From Leucobacter luti (GTDB lineage Bacteria > Actinomycetota > Actinomycetes > Actinomycetales > Microbacteriaceae): a stretch of DNA of 64,000 bases. Numbering within the stretch: the stretch's first letter is position 1; each line of letters starts with the position of its first letter. The translations under genes were made by a program, and so were the position numbers. This document shows, in pieces, positions 8,295 to 15,885 of this stretch. The notes under the pieces were generated by a model. The model was not told the origin of the DNA and searched no databases. It saw nothing but the letters and a program-made list of their open reading frames with translations. Location: the NCBI RefSeq assembly GCF_004217175.1, contig NZ_SHKI01000005.1:186001-250000 (forward strand). The letters run 5' to 3'.

Positions 8295-8462
8295 GCACCG
8301 GATCAGCGAGCGGGCTGTCCGGTGCTCGACGCGCCACGCGCGCCGCAGACGAGGCCCCAGTGGGGCGTCGTCGCAGTTGCGCGTCGAGGCCCGCCAGGGC
8401 CGAGGTGCCCCGCAGGGCCCCGGACGATTGCGCAGCAATCGTCATACGGGGCTATGACGATT
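8295..8462 (+). other. Candidate origin of transfer (oriT): overlapping inverted repeats
   Basis: The ~400-bp stretch between 8275 and 8670 contains no supported gene. It carries GCACCGGA/TCCGGTGC (8295-8325), a perfect 9-bp hairpin GACGATTGC/GCAATCGTC (8423-8443) and, overlapping it, a perfect 10-bp inverted repeat AATCGTCATA/TATGACGATT (8437-8462) around CGGGGC. Overlapping inverted repeats about 200 bp upstream of a relaxase gene are typical of oriT. Confidence 0.5.
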
Positions 8463-8670
8463 TCCGTCTCGGGATGCCCAGAGGCTCACAGCGACCCCTG
8501 TACGGGGCGATGGGAGAGGGCAGCACGAGGCGGGAATCGTCATCGCGGCGGCGCAGCGTTCGGGGTAGCGCAGCGAGGGGCCCCGGACGATGTGACGACG
8601 CAGCGACAGCGGCGACACGAGTGGTTACGAGTGGCGCTGATGGAGCGCCTAGAGAAGAGGAGGAACGACG

Positions 8671-10158
8671 ATGAGCGAGGTCAAGGGACACGCCGCTTTC
8701 CACAAGCACAAGGACGCGCCGAGGCACACCGGGACGAGGGTGGGAACGCGTGGTGAGCGGCGCAAGCTGCTGAAGGAGTCGATGCGGCATCTCGACCCGA
8801 AGGAGGTCGCGCGTCAGGCGCACAAGAACGGCAGCATCGCGCCCGCCGACGCGCACCTGAACACTGCGTACGTGAACGACGGCAACAGCGGGTTCGAGGT
8901 CGCGACAAGCATCAAGCAGGTGCTCGACTACGGCGATGCTCGCGAGAAGCGCGTGCACCGGAAGATCGCCGCAGGGTCGCGCACCGTCGATCTCTTCGTC
9001 GTGCATCTGCCGAAGACGATGTGCGTCGAGATCAAGGACTACTACCCGCGCTACAACCCCGACGGCTCCGAGCGGCTCGACCCCGAGACCGGCGAGCCGA
9101 TGAGCCGCTCGCGCTGGGTCGCACGCGACCACGACGAGGCGATGCGGTACTTCGTCACGGCGGTCGCGTTCCTCGGTCTGAAGGTCAGCCCCGGCGGCAT
9201 GGACTCCATCCACGGGTGGGCGACGAACTTCGACGAGAGCACGCCGCATATCCAGGTCATGGCCGACCCGTTCGCGCCCGACCCGAAGGTGCCAGGCGCG
9301 CTGCGGACGGAGGCCTCGCGCGCCTACACCAGTCATGCCGAGGTGCGGAAGGCGAACGGCAAGATGTACGGCAAGGGCGAGCGCATCCGCGAGTACCAGG
9401 CCCAGTTGCGCGAGCGGATGATCGCCGAGGGCTACCCGGTCGAGTCAGAGCCCGGCGAGCACCACGGCCGTGAGCTGCCGAAGGAGGTCTACGAGGAGGT
9501 GCAGGACGAGAAGGCAGAGGCGGCATCGCTGCGCAACGCAGCCACGCGAGGCGAGGCCCGCAACGCTCGCGATCGCCGGGAGCTGGATCGCGACAGGGCA
9601 ATTGTCGCCTCCATTCGTGAGGATGTCATCGCCGCGCGAAAAGAGGTGAGCGACGACCTGGCGCTGGTCGCCCGCACCAAGGCGAGAAACGCCGCAGACG
9701 CCGCCCAGAACGCCGCAGACCGTGCCGAGCTGCGCGAGGTCGCTATCGACGATGCCGAGGCGCTCAGCTGGCATCGCAGCGACGCTGACGCGGACATCCT
9801 GGCCGCCCGCGCGGCCGCTGATGAAGAACTGGCAGAAGCGCACTACGTGGCCGGGCTCCGCGAGCGCATCGCATCGGCACGCATCAAGTGGGCCGCTGAT
9901 TTCGCGCAGCAGGTTGGCGACCTCGGCAACAAGGCTCTCGACAAGATCGACGACGAGGTGAAGCGCCAGCCGCTCCGCGAGAGCCTCGACGCCGCGCTCA
10001 CGCCGCCGACGCCCGTACCCGCGCCGCAGGCCGAGAACCGTCACGCAGCCGCAGCAAAGCGCGACCGCGACCAGAAGGACGCCGCGCGAGCTGCTCTCAT
10101 CGACGGAGGCACCCAGCAGCAAACCGGCTCCCGCACCGGAATCCCGTACAACGAATGA
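8671..10158 (+). CDS. MobV-like relaxase / plasmid mobilisation protein
   Basis: A 495-residue protein. The N-terminal ~220 residues resemble MobV/Pre relaxases, including NFDESTPHIQVMADPF at about residues 187-202, which aligns with the family's HxDExTPHxH metal-binding motif. The first and last histidines appear to be Asn and Gln; an extra His lies in IHGW just before. The C-terminal half (~270-460) is a long Ala/Arg/Glu coiled coil, as in MobV proteins. ATG 8671 follows GAGGAACGACG. The gene lies ~210 bp after the candidate oriT. It could mobilise the excised circle using a helper conjugation system, since no type IV secretion genes are seen. Confidence 0.6.
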   Translation: MSEVKGHAAFHKHKDAPRHTGTRVGTRGERRKLLKESMRHLDPKEVARQAHKNGSIAPADAHLNTAYVNDGNSGFEVATSIKQVLDYGDAREKRVHRKIAAGSRTVDLFVVHLPKTMCVEIKDYYPRYNPDGSERLDPETGEPMSRSRWVARDHDEAMRYFVTAVAFLGLKVSPGGMDSIHGWATNFDESTPHIQVMADPFAPDPKVPGALRTEASRAYTSHAEVRKANGKMYGKGERIREYQAQLRERMIAEGYPVESEPGEHHGRELPKEVYEEVQDEKAEAASLRNAATRGEARNARDRRELDRDRAIVASIREDVIAARKEVSDDLALVARTKARNAADAAQNAADRAELREVAIDDAEALSWHRSDADADILAARAAADEELAEAHYVAGLRERIASARIKWAADFAQQVGDLGNKALDKIDDEVKRQPLRESLDAALTPPTPVPAPQAENRHAAAAKRDRDQKDAARAALIDGGTQQQTGSRTGIPYNE

Positions 10159-10209
10159 CCCGCAGCAGAGGGCAACGGTGCGCAGCACGGCGGCAGCCCT
10201 GACAGCACG

Positions 10210-10249
10210 CAGGATGCCCCCGCAGCCGTGACGGCGAGGGGGCATCCTG
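10210..10249 (+). terminator. Hairpin terminator after the relaxase gene
   Basis: A perfect 12-bp stem (10210-10221 with 10238-10249) lies 51 bp downstream of the relaxase stop. Confidence 0.65.
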
Positions 10250-10291
10250 GCGGGCGTTGTGGAAGATGAATCGGTCAGGAGCGAAGCCTCA

Positions 10292-10642
10292 GTTGAAACT
10301 CGTGCCACTTCTGAGAGCCTGAAAACCTCGTGCCAACCTCGGTTTTAGCGATTATTGGTAAAGCTCGGTCACTTCTCAGTCGAAGCTCAGTCAGTAGCAG
10401 GTCGAAACTCGTGTCACTCTCGGTCGCGTTTCGGACGCCGTTTTGCCTCGGTCGAAACTCGGGCTGTTGCCGGTTGAAGCTCCGTCGTAGCTCGGTGAAA
10501 CATCGGTTACTTTTCCGTGGGCGCTTTCAGCCCCGGTGAAACCTCGGTCTGTCGCCGGTCGTGGCTCCGTCGAAACTCGTGTCACTCTCGGTGACGTCTT
10601 TTGCCTCGTGTCAACTTCGGTCGTTTCTCGGTCGAAATCTCG
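10292..10642. repeat. Direct-repeat (iteron-like) array, possible replication origin
   Basis: About 350 bp are filled with same-orientation copies of GTCGAAACTCG-like units (10292, 10401, 10451, 10473, 10569, 10631) and CTCGGT (10338, 10364, 10419, 10447, 10491, 10543, 10587, 10627). The 24-bp segment at 10401 recurs almost exactly at 10569. Spacing is irregular, so it is not a CRISPR. The element has its own primase-helicase, so an origin is the best guess. A minus-strand open frame (10391-10732) crosses the array but looks like a by-product of the repeats. Confidence 0.6.
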
Positions 10643-10679
10643 TGATTCGACCGAGGAGATCTCGGGGCTCGCATAGGCG

Positions 10680-10734
10680 CGCCCGCCGCTCCGCTTCGGG
10701 CACGTCCTCCGTTCCGCTTCGGACATGCCCACGA
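10680..10734 (-). repeat. Dispersed short repeat, copy 1
   Basis: The segment contains CGCTCCGCTTCGG and TTCCGCTTCGGACATGCCCA and closely resembles 33500-33535 near the right end of the element. Read on the minus strand, both would encode a peptide beginning M-G-(M/L)-S-E-A-E-R-R-T. Confidence 0.5.
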
Positions 10735-10739
10735 ACAGT

Positions 10740-11100
10740 GAGTAAATACATACTGCCGGAGCGCGGATTATTCACGTCGCGTGACCTCTCGTGACGGTGA
10801 CTGGTGCGACACCCGCAGGGCATCGAGCACGCCTTCGGCGCGGCGCTCGTAGTAAGTAGTAATACTTCTTCTTTAGGTAGTGGTTCGGGAGACCCCTCTT
10901 TGGGGAGGCTGCTCGGGCCAACGGGCGCATGCGTTGAGAGGCAAAAACCGCGTAATCATGCGGAAGTGTGCTGACTGTGCTGACTTATACCTATCTTTTT
11001 ACACGCGTGAGAAATGACAGATAGTCTCTACAGAAAGCTATGGAACAAGTGAGCACACTCAGCACAATGACACTTGTATCACTCAGTCATGCAGCCCTTC
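10740..11100. other. AT-rich intergenic region with inverted repeats, no gene seen
   Basis: The region is unusually AT-rich for this DNA. GTGCTGACTGTGCTGAC (10968-10984) is mirrored by GAGCACACTCAGCAC (11051-11065). Between them CTATCT...AGATAG flanks the palindrome ACACGCGTG. With the neighbouring repeat array it could be the melting region of an origin or a divergent control region. No coding frame has support. Confidence 0.45.
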
Positions 11101-11192
11101 TTGCCTGAGCTCTCTCCCTAAAAGGAGGTCCCCCCGAGAGCGCAAGCTCCCGTGGGTGGGTGTTCTTCTGCGTGCGCGCGCTGCGTAAAGCG

Positions 11193-11223
11193 AAGACCCC
11201 GCAGCGCGAGGCTGCAGGGTCTT
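11193..11223 (-). terminator. Terminator of the lipoprotein operon
   Basis: A 13-bp stem with one mismatch (11193-11205 with 11211-11223) lies 18 bp beyond the stop of the last minus-strand gene. Confidence 0.65.
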
Positions 11224-11240
11224 GTTGCTTGGGGTGCTGC

Positions 11241-11975
11241 TCAGCCATAGCAGACGGGCTGGTTCGGCGGGCATCCTCCGCCGCCCTGGTGCGGGGCGAT
11301 GATCGTGCCGCCGCCGTTATTGCTGCTGCCGCCTGTGTCCCCACTGCTGCTTCCTCCGCCGCCGGAGTACCCGGGGTCGTAGCCGCTCCAGGAGTCCTGC
11401 TCAGCGGCCTGGCGCTCGGCCTCCTCGGCGGCGAGACGCTCTGCCTCGGCCTGAGCAGCAGCTTCCTCGGCTGCGCTCTTCTCGGCCGCGATGCGCGCGG
11501 TCTCGTCCACCTTGTGCTGCTCGAAGTCGGCGAGCAGCGCTTCCACGGCGTCGTCGAGATCGGCTGCAGCCCGGGTGGCGGGCGCTATCGACGACTGGAT
11601 CTCCTCGGCATCGTCGCGCGTCTCACAGGAATCCGAGAGTTCTGTGCCCTCGGCCCCGTCGAGCTTGTGCGCCACGTCGGCTACGAGATCGGTCGCGCCC
11701 TCGCGCCCGGCGTACGGCGCGCTCGTGCCGCCGTCAGCGAGCGCAGTGCTCTCGACGGCGGTCAGGGCGTCCTCGCCCGCCTCCGTGGACGCTGCGAGCG
11801 CCTCGCGGGCGGCAGCGGCCCCGTCGAGGGCCTCCGCGCAGAGGCGCTCGGTCTCGGCGTTGTGGGAAGCAACGGCGAAGACTGTGCCGGTGATGCCCGC
11901 GCCGACGACGAGCACGCCTGTGGCGATCAGGGCGACGAGCCTCTTGCGGCTGCGGCGCGGTGCGGAGACGGTCAA
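11241..11975 (-). CDS. Membrane-anchored coiled-coil protein with Gly/Ser-rich tail
   Basis: A 244-residue protein of unknown family. A basic N-terminus (RRSRKR) precedes one membrane helix (LVALIATGVLVVGAGITGTV), so the rest should be extracytoplasmic. Residues ~40-130 are acidic and helical. A Glu/Ala coiled coil (SAAEEAAAQAEAERLAAEEA) follows, then a Gly/Ser linker and a cysteine-containing end GGGGCPPNQPVCYG. The start is TTG 11975, which overlaps the stop of the previous gene as TTGA and argues for coupling. It is the last gene of a three-gene operon with a lipoprotein. Confidence 0.65.
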   Translation of the reverse strand: MTVSAPRRSRKRLVALIATGVLVVGAGITGTVFAVASHNAETERLCAEALDGAAAAREALAASTEAGEDALTAVESTALADGGTSAPYAGREGATDLVADVAHKLDGAEGTELSDSCETRDDAEEIQSSIAPATRAAADLDDAVEALLADFEQHKVDETARIAAEKSAAEEAAAQAEAERLAAEEAERQAAEQDSWSGYDPGYSGGGGSSSGDTGGSSNNGGGTIIAPHQGGGGCPPNQPVCYG

Positions 11976-12271
11976 CGGATGTCCTCGTGACGGGTGGTCT
12001 CCGTGGTGGTGACCCTCTTGCGCACCGCAAGCCTCCGCACGAACGTCACCAGGTTGGTGCCCTCGAACAGGTTGATCGACTGAACCTCCCGGCCCTCGGC
12101 CGCGTGGGCGTTGAGGAGCCACTCAAACTTCCCGTCGGCCGCGGGGGCCGTCATCTGCCGGTACTCGACCGTGGCGCGCGGGCCGGGGCGCTGTGCCTGC
12201 GTTGGAGATGCGGGCTGCTGGCCGGCGGTGGTGCCTGGGCGGCGGGGAACGTAGGGCTGCTTCGCAACCAT
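11972..12271 (-). CDS. Small conserved-looking hypothetical protein
   Basis: A 99-residue protein from ATG 12271, which overlaps the stop of the upstream lipoprotein gene (TGATG). The first 40 residues are Pro/Gln/Arg-rich. Residues ~48-90 (DGKFEWLLNAHAAEGREVQS then LFEGTNLVTFVRRL) look like a small folded domain. No signal peptide is seen, so it is probably cytoplasmic, linking two envelope-directed neighbours. I do not recognise the family. Confidence 0.6.
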   Translation of the reverse strand: MVAKQPYVPRRPGTTAGQQPASPTQAQRPGPRATVEYRQMTAPAADGKFEWLLNAHAAEGREVQSINLFEGTNLVTFVRRLAVRKRVTTTETTRHEDIR

Positions 12272-13128
12272 CAGTCGGCGATCCAGTTGCCGTCGGTGTC
12301 GCGGACGAAGCCTGCGACCCGGGCCTCGGTCACAGTGATCGTGCCGGACTTCATGACGGACAGCTCGACGGTTCCGAGCCAAGCTATCTGGCCGTCTTCC
12401 TTCACCTTCGCGGGGAAGCTGAACTCCATGTCCCCGTCGTCTGCGGGCGATGCGGCGCAGTTGGCGACGAGCGTGATGACGCTCAGGTCGTCCGAGTAAT
12501 AAGTGCCCGCTACGGGATCAGCGTCGTCGAGCTCAGAGATCGTCTCCGCGTCTCGGAGGAGGCCCCACGCGGGCGCGTCGGAGTAGTACCCGACACCGAC
12601 CTCGTCCAGCACTCCCTGGACCCAGTCGGCGTACTGACCCCCGCCTGCGATGTACTGCTGGGCCTTTTCCACAGTGCCGATGGTGCCGTCCATGAACAGC
12701 GCGACCACCTCGGGCTCGACAGGCTCCCAGGTCTCCAGCGACTCGTATCGCTCGGATGCCTCCGCGGCATGGTCGCCTGCGCTCTCGGACGGTGCCTTGA
12801 GCACGTCCTGCGAGCCGTCAAGATACCGGGGCTCGACGTCGATCGCGCAGTATTTCGCACCGCCCAGTTCGCGAGGCGTCAGCACAGCCTCGGTCGAGAG
12901 CATCTCACGATCGGTGACCACGTCGAGCAGGCCCTCGGGCAGGCGGATCAGCACCTCGCCGCTGTCGGAGCCGTAGCGCGGGGTCTGGAACTCGAATACG
13001 CCTTGCTCCGCGGATTCCGTGGGCGCGCCGTCGCCAGCGGGTGGGGCATCGGAGGAGCATCCCGCGAGCAGGAGCATCGCCCCGGCCGCCAGCAGTGCGG
13101 TCGTGGTCTTGATCGTCTTCTTGGTCAT
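12271..13128 (-). CDS. Secreted lipoprotein of unknown function
   Basis: A 285-residue protein with a lipoprotein signal peptide: basic MTKKTIK start, hydrophobic stretch and lipobox LLAG-C at residue ~24. The mature part is acidic (VFEFQTPRYGSDSGEVLIRL onward) with no motif I recognise. It is first in a translationally coupled operon with two further unknown proteins, and is divergent from an XRE-type regulator. Surface lipoproteins near mobility genes sometimes act in entry exclusion; that is only a hypothesis here. Confidence 0.75.
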   Translation of the reverse strand: MTKKTIKTTTALLAAGAMLLLAGCSSDAPPAGDGAPTESAEQGVFEFQTPRYGSDSGEVLIRLPEGLLDVVTDREMLSTEAVLTPRELGGAKYCAIDVEPRYLDGSQDVLKAPSESAGDHAAEASERYESLETWEPVEPEVVALFMDGTIGTVEKAQQYIAGGGQYADWVQGVLDEVGVGYYSDAPAWGLLRDAETISELDDADPVAGTYYSDDLSVITLVANCAASPADDGDMEFSFPAKVKEDGQIAWLGTVELSVMKSGTITVTEARVAGFVRDTDGNWIAD

Positions 13129-13189
13129 CTAATGGCCTCTTTCGCTGTGTTCAGACCCGCAATTTCGCCTGGCCTACGAGCAGACTCAT

Positions 13190-13221
13190 ATTATAGTGGT
13201 ACTACGTTAGTGGGTGTACTA
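13190..13221. promoter_or_regulatory. Divergent promoter/operator region of the lipoprotein operon and XRE gene
   Basis: On the minus strand TATAAT (13190-13195) is a perfect -10 for the lipoprotein operon. On the plus strand TACTAT (13217-13222) is a -10 for the regulator. Two small palindromes, TAGT-GGT-ACTA (13194-13204) and TAGT-GGGTGT-ACTA (13208-13221), overlap both, as expected for an autoregulated operator. Confidence 0.5.
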
Positions 13222-13249
13222 TTGTTGTCCCTCTCAACACCATTGAGGT

Positions 13250-13507
13250 ATGGGTTGGAGGAGTAGTGACGCGAGGCGTCTGGGCAAGACGCTGCGCGAG
13301 CTGCGCAACGATCGCGGGATGTCGCAGGAGGACCTCGCGCACGCGTCCGGCCTCACCAAGAACCAGATGAGTCTGCTTGAGCGCGGCAGGGGCTCCGGCC
13401 CCATCGCTACAGCGGGAGCCTCGAACCCTCGCATGGAGACCCTCGCGGGAATCGCCGACGCGCTCGGCATGAGCATGTCGGAGCTTCTCGCGAAAGCTGA
13501 CCTGTAG
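13250..13507 (+). CDS. XRE-family helix-turn-helix regulator
   Basis: An 85-residue single-domain DNA-binding protein. LGKTLRELRNDRGMSQEDLA then HASGLTKNQMSLLERGR is a classic Cro/C1-type HTH, followed by METLAGIADALGMSMSELL. A short Gly/Ala insertion (GSGPIATAGAS) lies between the recognition helix and helix 4. ATG 13250 has only a weak upstream ribosome site and is ~28 nt from the -10, so a short-leader start is likely. It should regulate itself and the divergent lipoprotein operon. Confidence 0.85.
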   Translation: MGWRSSDARRLGKTLRELRNDRGMSQEDLAHASGLTKNQMSLLERGRGSGPIATAGASNPRMETLAGIADALGMSMSELLAKADL

Positions 13508-13636
13508 TGCTGCTGTAGGGCACCGAGCACGCCTGCGGCGGCGATGAAGCCTTCTGGTCGAGCTGACTCCCATGGAAGATGTCCCCCGAGAGCGGGTGTG
13601 CTCCCGGGAGAAGTGATCTCCTGCGCGTACGTGCGG

Positions 13637-14749
13637 CTACGGTTCGAGGGGGTCGTCATGCCCCCGCAGCGGCTCGAACGTGAGCGCTGCACCATCTGAG
13701 CGAACCTGTACTCGCACCCTGTGATCGTCGAACGCGATGAGCGGTGCGAGAAGCAGCCGCTCGATCTCGCGGTGCAGCCCGCGTACGCCGAGACGAGTGT
13801 CGCGGTGCCGACCGGCGAGCCACTGGGCGACATCCTCACCGACCTCGACGTACCAGCCCTGCTGCGTGACACGCGTCACGGCCTCGCTGACGGCCTTCTC
13901 AGCGATCTGCCTCGCCGTCTCAGGCGAGAGCTGGTCGAACGCGACGTTCACGTCGAGCCTGCCGAGCAGTTCCCCGGGGAACACGTCCTCGGGCGTGCGC
14001 GACTCGGCAGTGGCTCCAAGGTTCGTGGTCATCACGATGATCGTCTCCGCGAAGCTCGCCTCGGTTCCCCAGCCGTCGGTAAGGCGCCCATCGTCGAACA
14101 CCTGCAAGAACAGCTGCCACAGGTCGGGGTGCGCTTTCTCGAACTCGTCGAGCAGCACGACGCTGCGCGGCTTCTCGGCGACACGGGTGGTGAGCAGCCC
14201 TTCACGGGTCGAGTTCTTCCAGATGCGTGATGCTCCGATGAGCTTCATGCGTGCGTCTGCTGCGTCGGCGTACTCGGACATGTTGAGCCGGATGATGGCT
14301 TCTGCGTCGCCGTACGCGGCGGTGGCGAGCTGGTGTGCCAGGGTGGTCTTCCCGGTGCCGCTCGGGCCGTTCAGCATAATCACCCCGTGCGGTCGCTCTG
14401 GCTTGAGCTTCAGCCCGGAGAGTGACATCGCGACGCGCTCGGCGACAGCACCCACGGCGCGGTCCTGCCCGATTACGGCTGATCTGAGCGATAACGTGAG
14501 GTCGAGCGGCCGAGGCGGTGGCTTCCACACCGTGATGTCGTCGATGCTGGGTAGCGCGACCTCGCTCTCGTCTGGCTCTACCGGCTCGTCATCGCGTGCG
14601 GCTCTGAGATGCTCGGCAAGCATTTCGCCGGTAGCGTCGTAGAGCGCTTCGAGGTCGAGCGTTCGTGCGGTGTGCTCGGTGATGTCGTCGCGGCCCTGGT
14701 GCCACCTGAAGTCGGCGGCGTGCGCGCGGGCGTTGCTGTGCACGCTCAT
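13637..14749 (-). CDS. Clp-like (ClpA/ClpB D2 type) AAA+ ATPase
   Basis: A 370-residue protein with a single class-I Clp AAA module. VIGQDRAVGAVAE precedes Walker A GPSGTGKT (residues ~128-135); Walker B is VVLLDEFEKAHPDLWQLFLQ, followed by DDGRLTDGWG and sensor-1 IIVMTTN. The C-terminal small domain has LGVRGLHREIERLL. The N-terminal 75 residues are unique, and there is no second ATPase domain or ClpP loop. ATG 14749 overlaps the stop of the 35-codon gene before it (ATGA). It is encoded with ArdA, so it may remodel DNA-bound or incoming protein complexes during transfer (inference). Confidence 0.85.
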   Translation of the reverse strand: MSVHSNARAHAADFRWHQGRDDITEHTARTLDLEALYDATGEMLAEHLRAARDDEPVEPDESEVALPSIDDITVWKPPPRPLDLTLSLRSAVIGQDRAVGAVAERVAMSLSGLKLKPERPHGVIMLNGPSGTGKTTLAHQLATAAYGDAEAIIRLNMSEYADAADARMKLIGASRIWKNSTREGLLTTRVAEKPRSVVLLDEFEKAHPDLWQLFLQVFDDGRLTDGWGTEASFAETIIVMTTNLGATAESRTPEDVFPGELLGRLDVNVAFDQLSPETARQIAEKAVSEAVTRVTQQGWYVEVGEDVAQWLAGRHRDTRLGVRGLHREIERLLLAPLIAFDDHRVRVQVRSDGAALTFEPLRGHDDPLEP

Positions 14750-14853
14750 TCTGGTTCCTTTCCGTCGGTGTCGGCGTGCGCCTGGATCGGCCCGCAGCGT
14801 TCGAGGTTTCTCGCGAGGATTGCTCGCAGCTCGTCGTCGATCTCCTGGTTCAT
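14746..14853 (-). CDS. Putative 35-residue small protein between ardA and the Clp-like gene
   Basis: An open frame of 35 codons (MNQEIDDELRAIL start) begins 14 nt after the ardA stop and ends with TGA overlapping the ATG of the next gene. It is acidic and helical. The exact ATGA overlap suggests it is translated and couples the two larger genes, but its ribosome site is weak. Confidence 0.45.
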   Translation of the reverse strand: MNQEIDDELRAILARNLERCGPIQAHADTDGKEPE

Positions 14854-14867
14854 AGTGGGCTCTTTTC

Positions 14868-15404
14868 TCAGTAGCTGCGGAACACGTAGACGCCGCTGTC
14901 GGCGTCGCACGTGGTGTAGTCATAGGCCAGCTCGGCAGTCCAGGACTTCCAGTCGAAGTGGCGCTGGATCTCCTCGGGGATGCCGGTCAGCAACCCCGTG
15001 TCATCCGCGTAGCTGCTCGCGTAGTCGTCGAATGACTCCCAGTGGCCGCAGTAGCGGTCCTCGAAGTCAGAGGTGCTGGGCAGGTCGCCGGTGCCCTCGG
15101 CGACGTAGTCTCCGCTCGCGACCCACGCGTAAAGCGCAGCTCGCTGGTGCTCGTCGATCTCGTCGAACACGCGCCCCCACTCCGCGGCCTCGCTAGGGCT
15201 CATCTCGCGGCGCACGGGGATGTTCTCGATGTCGAAGCACCAGAGCTCGTCGTGCGAGCTCGGGCGGCCGTGGACGTCGGCTGTGGTGACGTCGGCAGCG
15301 CCTATGGCGTCGTGCCAGTCGCCGACGAGTCGGCCTGCGTTGTAGCAGGCAAGGCATCCGATCCAGACTCGGGGTGTGGTGTCGGTAGTAGTCATGGTGG
15401 TCAT
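14868..15404 (-). CDS. ardA: ArdA antirestriction protein
   Basis: A 178-residue acidic protein. VWIGCLACYNAGRLVGDWHD at the N-terminus and the following acidic body (IDEHQRAALYAWVASGDYV) match ArdA, a DNA mimic that inhibits type I restriction enzymes and protects transferred DNA. The length is close to the family's usual ~165-180. ATG 15404 lies 7 nt after a GGAGGAGGAGG ribosome site. It heads an operon with a 35-codon gene and a Clp-like ATPase. ArdA is a common cargo of conjugative and mobilisable elements and supports that reading of the island. Confidence 0.88.
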   Translation of the reverse strand: MTTMTTTDTTPRVWIGCLACYNAGRLVGDWHDAIGAADVTTADVHGRPSSHDELWCFDIENIPVRREMSPSEAAEWGRVFDEIDEHQRAALYAWVASGDYVAEGTGDLPSTSDFEDRYCGHWESFDDYASSYADDTGLLTGIPEEIQRHFDWKSWTAELAYDYTTCDADSGVYVFRSY

Positions 15405-15660
15405 TGGAGCGTCCTCCTCCTCCGGGCAGTGATGCGGGGCAGCGCCGACGGCAGGCAGTCAGGCTCTATTGAAATGACGCGGTTACGCCGCCGTGCGCTG
15501 CTCCCGGAGGAGATCCCGGCCCGGCGGCTGCCGGGCGAGACTGACATGCCCGGAACGGAATTCTCTTCGCGCTCCTACACACGAATCACTAGAATCGGAA
15601 AGAGTTCGTGTTGCGCACGCGCAATGACGGACTCTTTAGTCTTGCCAGAAAGGGGTGCCG
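15405..15660. other. Divergent intergenic region ardA / methyltransferase remnant
   Basis: 256 bp between divergent genes. It should hold both promoters; I see no clear -35/-10 pairs or palindromes beyond GC-rich inverted segments near 15500-15540. Confidence 0.4.
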
Positions 15661-15864
15661 ATGTCGCGCTTGTCGGACCTGCTGCGCACGCTGGAACAGC
15701 TCGATCCGCAGCTTGCGAAGGATCTCGATGACGAGATCCGTCCGCTTCAGAAGCGGCTGCCGTTCGGTCTGAACTTCGAGCGCCATGCGCCCGAGGCAGT
15801 CGAGCTGGCGGGCCACCGCATCCGCAAGGGCAACAAGGTCCGCGTGCTCCCTCGGGTCTGCTGA
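15661..15864 (+). pseudogene. Truncated DNA methyltransferase (N-terminal ~64 residues only), cut by an IS3 element
   Basis: The ORF starts at ATG 15661, 5 nt after GAAAGGGG. MSRLSDLLRTLEQLDPQLAK and RLPFGLNFERHAPEAVEL resemble the N-terminus of adenine-specific (COG2189/type III-like) DNA methyltransferases, followed by the expected KGNKVRVLP. At 15854 the sequence passes into the terminal inverted repeat of the IS3 copy, and the stop codon is supplied by the IS. The catalytic DPPY part is absent from this window. The family call rests on my recognition of a short segment. Confidence 0.6.
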
Positions 15865-15885
15865 TGCTTTGGTTGAGTCCGGGGT

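Noticed and set aside
10292..10642. CRISPR array
   Set aside because: Repeats are short, of variable sequence and irregularly spaced, and no cas genes are present.
10391..10732. 113-codon minus-strand gene in the repeat array
   Set aside because: The peptide only reflects the DNA repeats, has no ribosome site and ends inside the array; I kept the repeat interpretation.
11115..11130. Perfect AAAAGGAGGT ribosome-binding sequence
   Set aside because: No start codon follows at a usable distance, so no gene can be supported.
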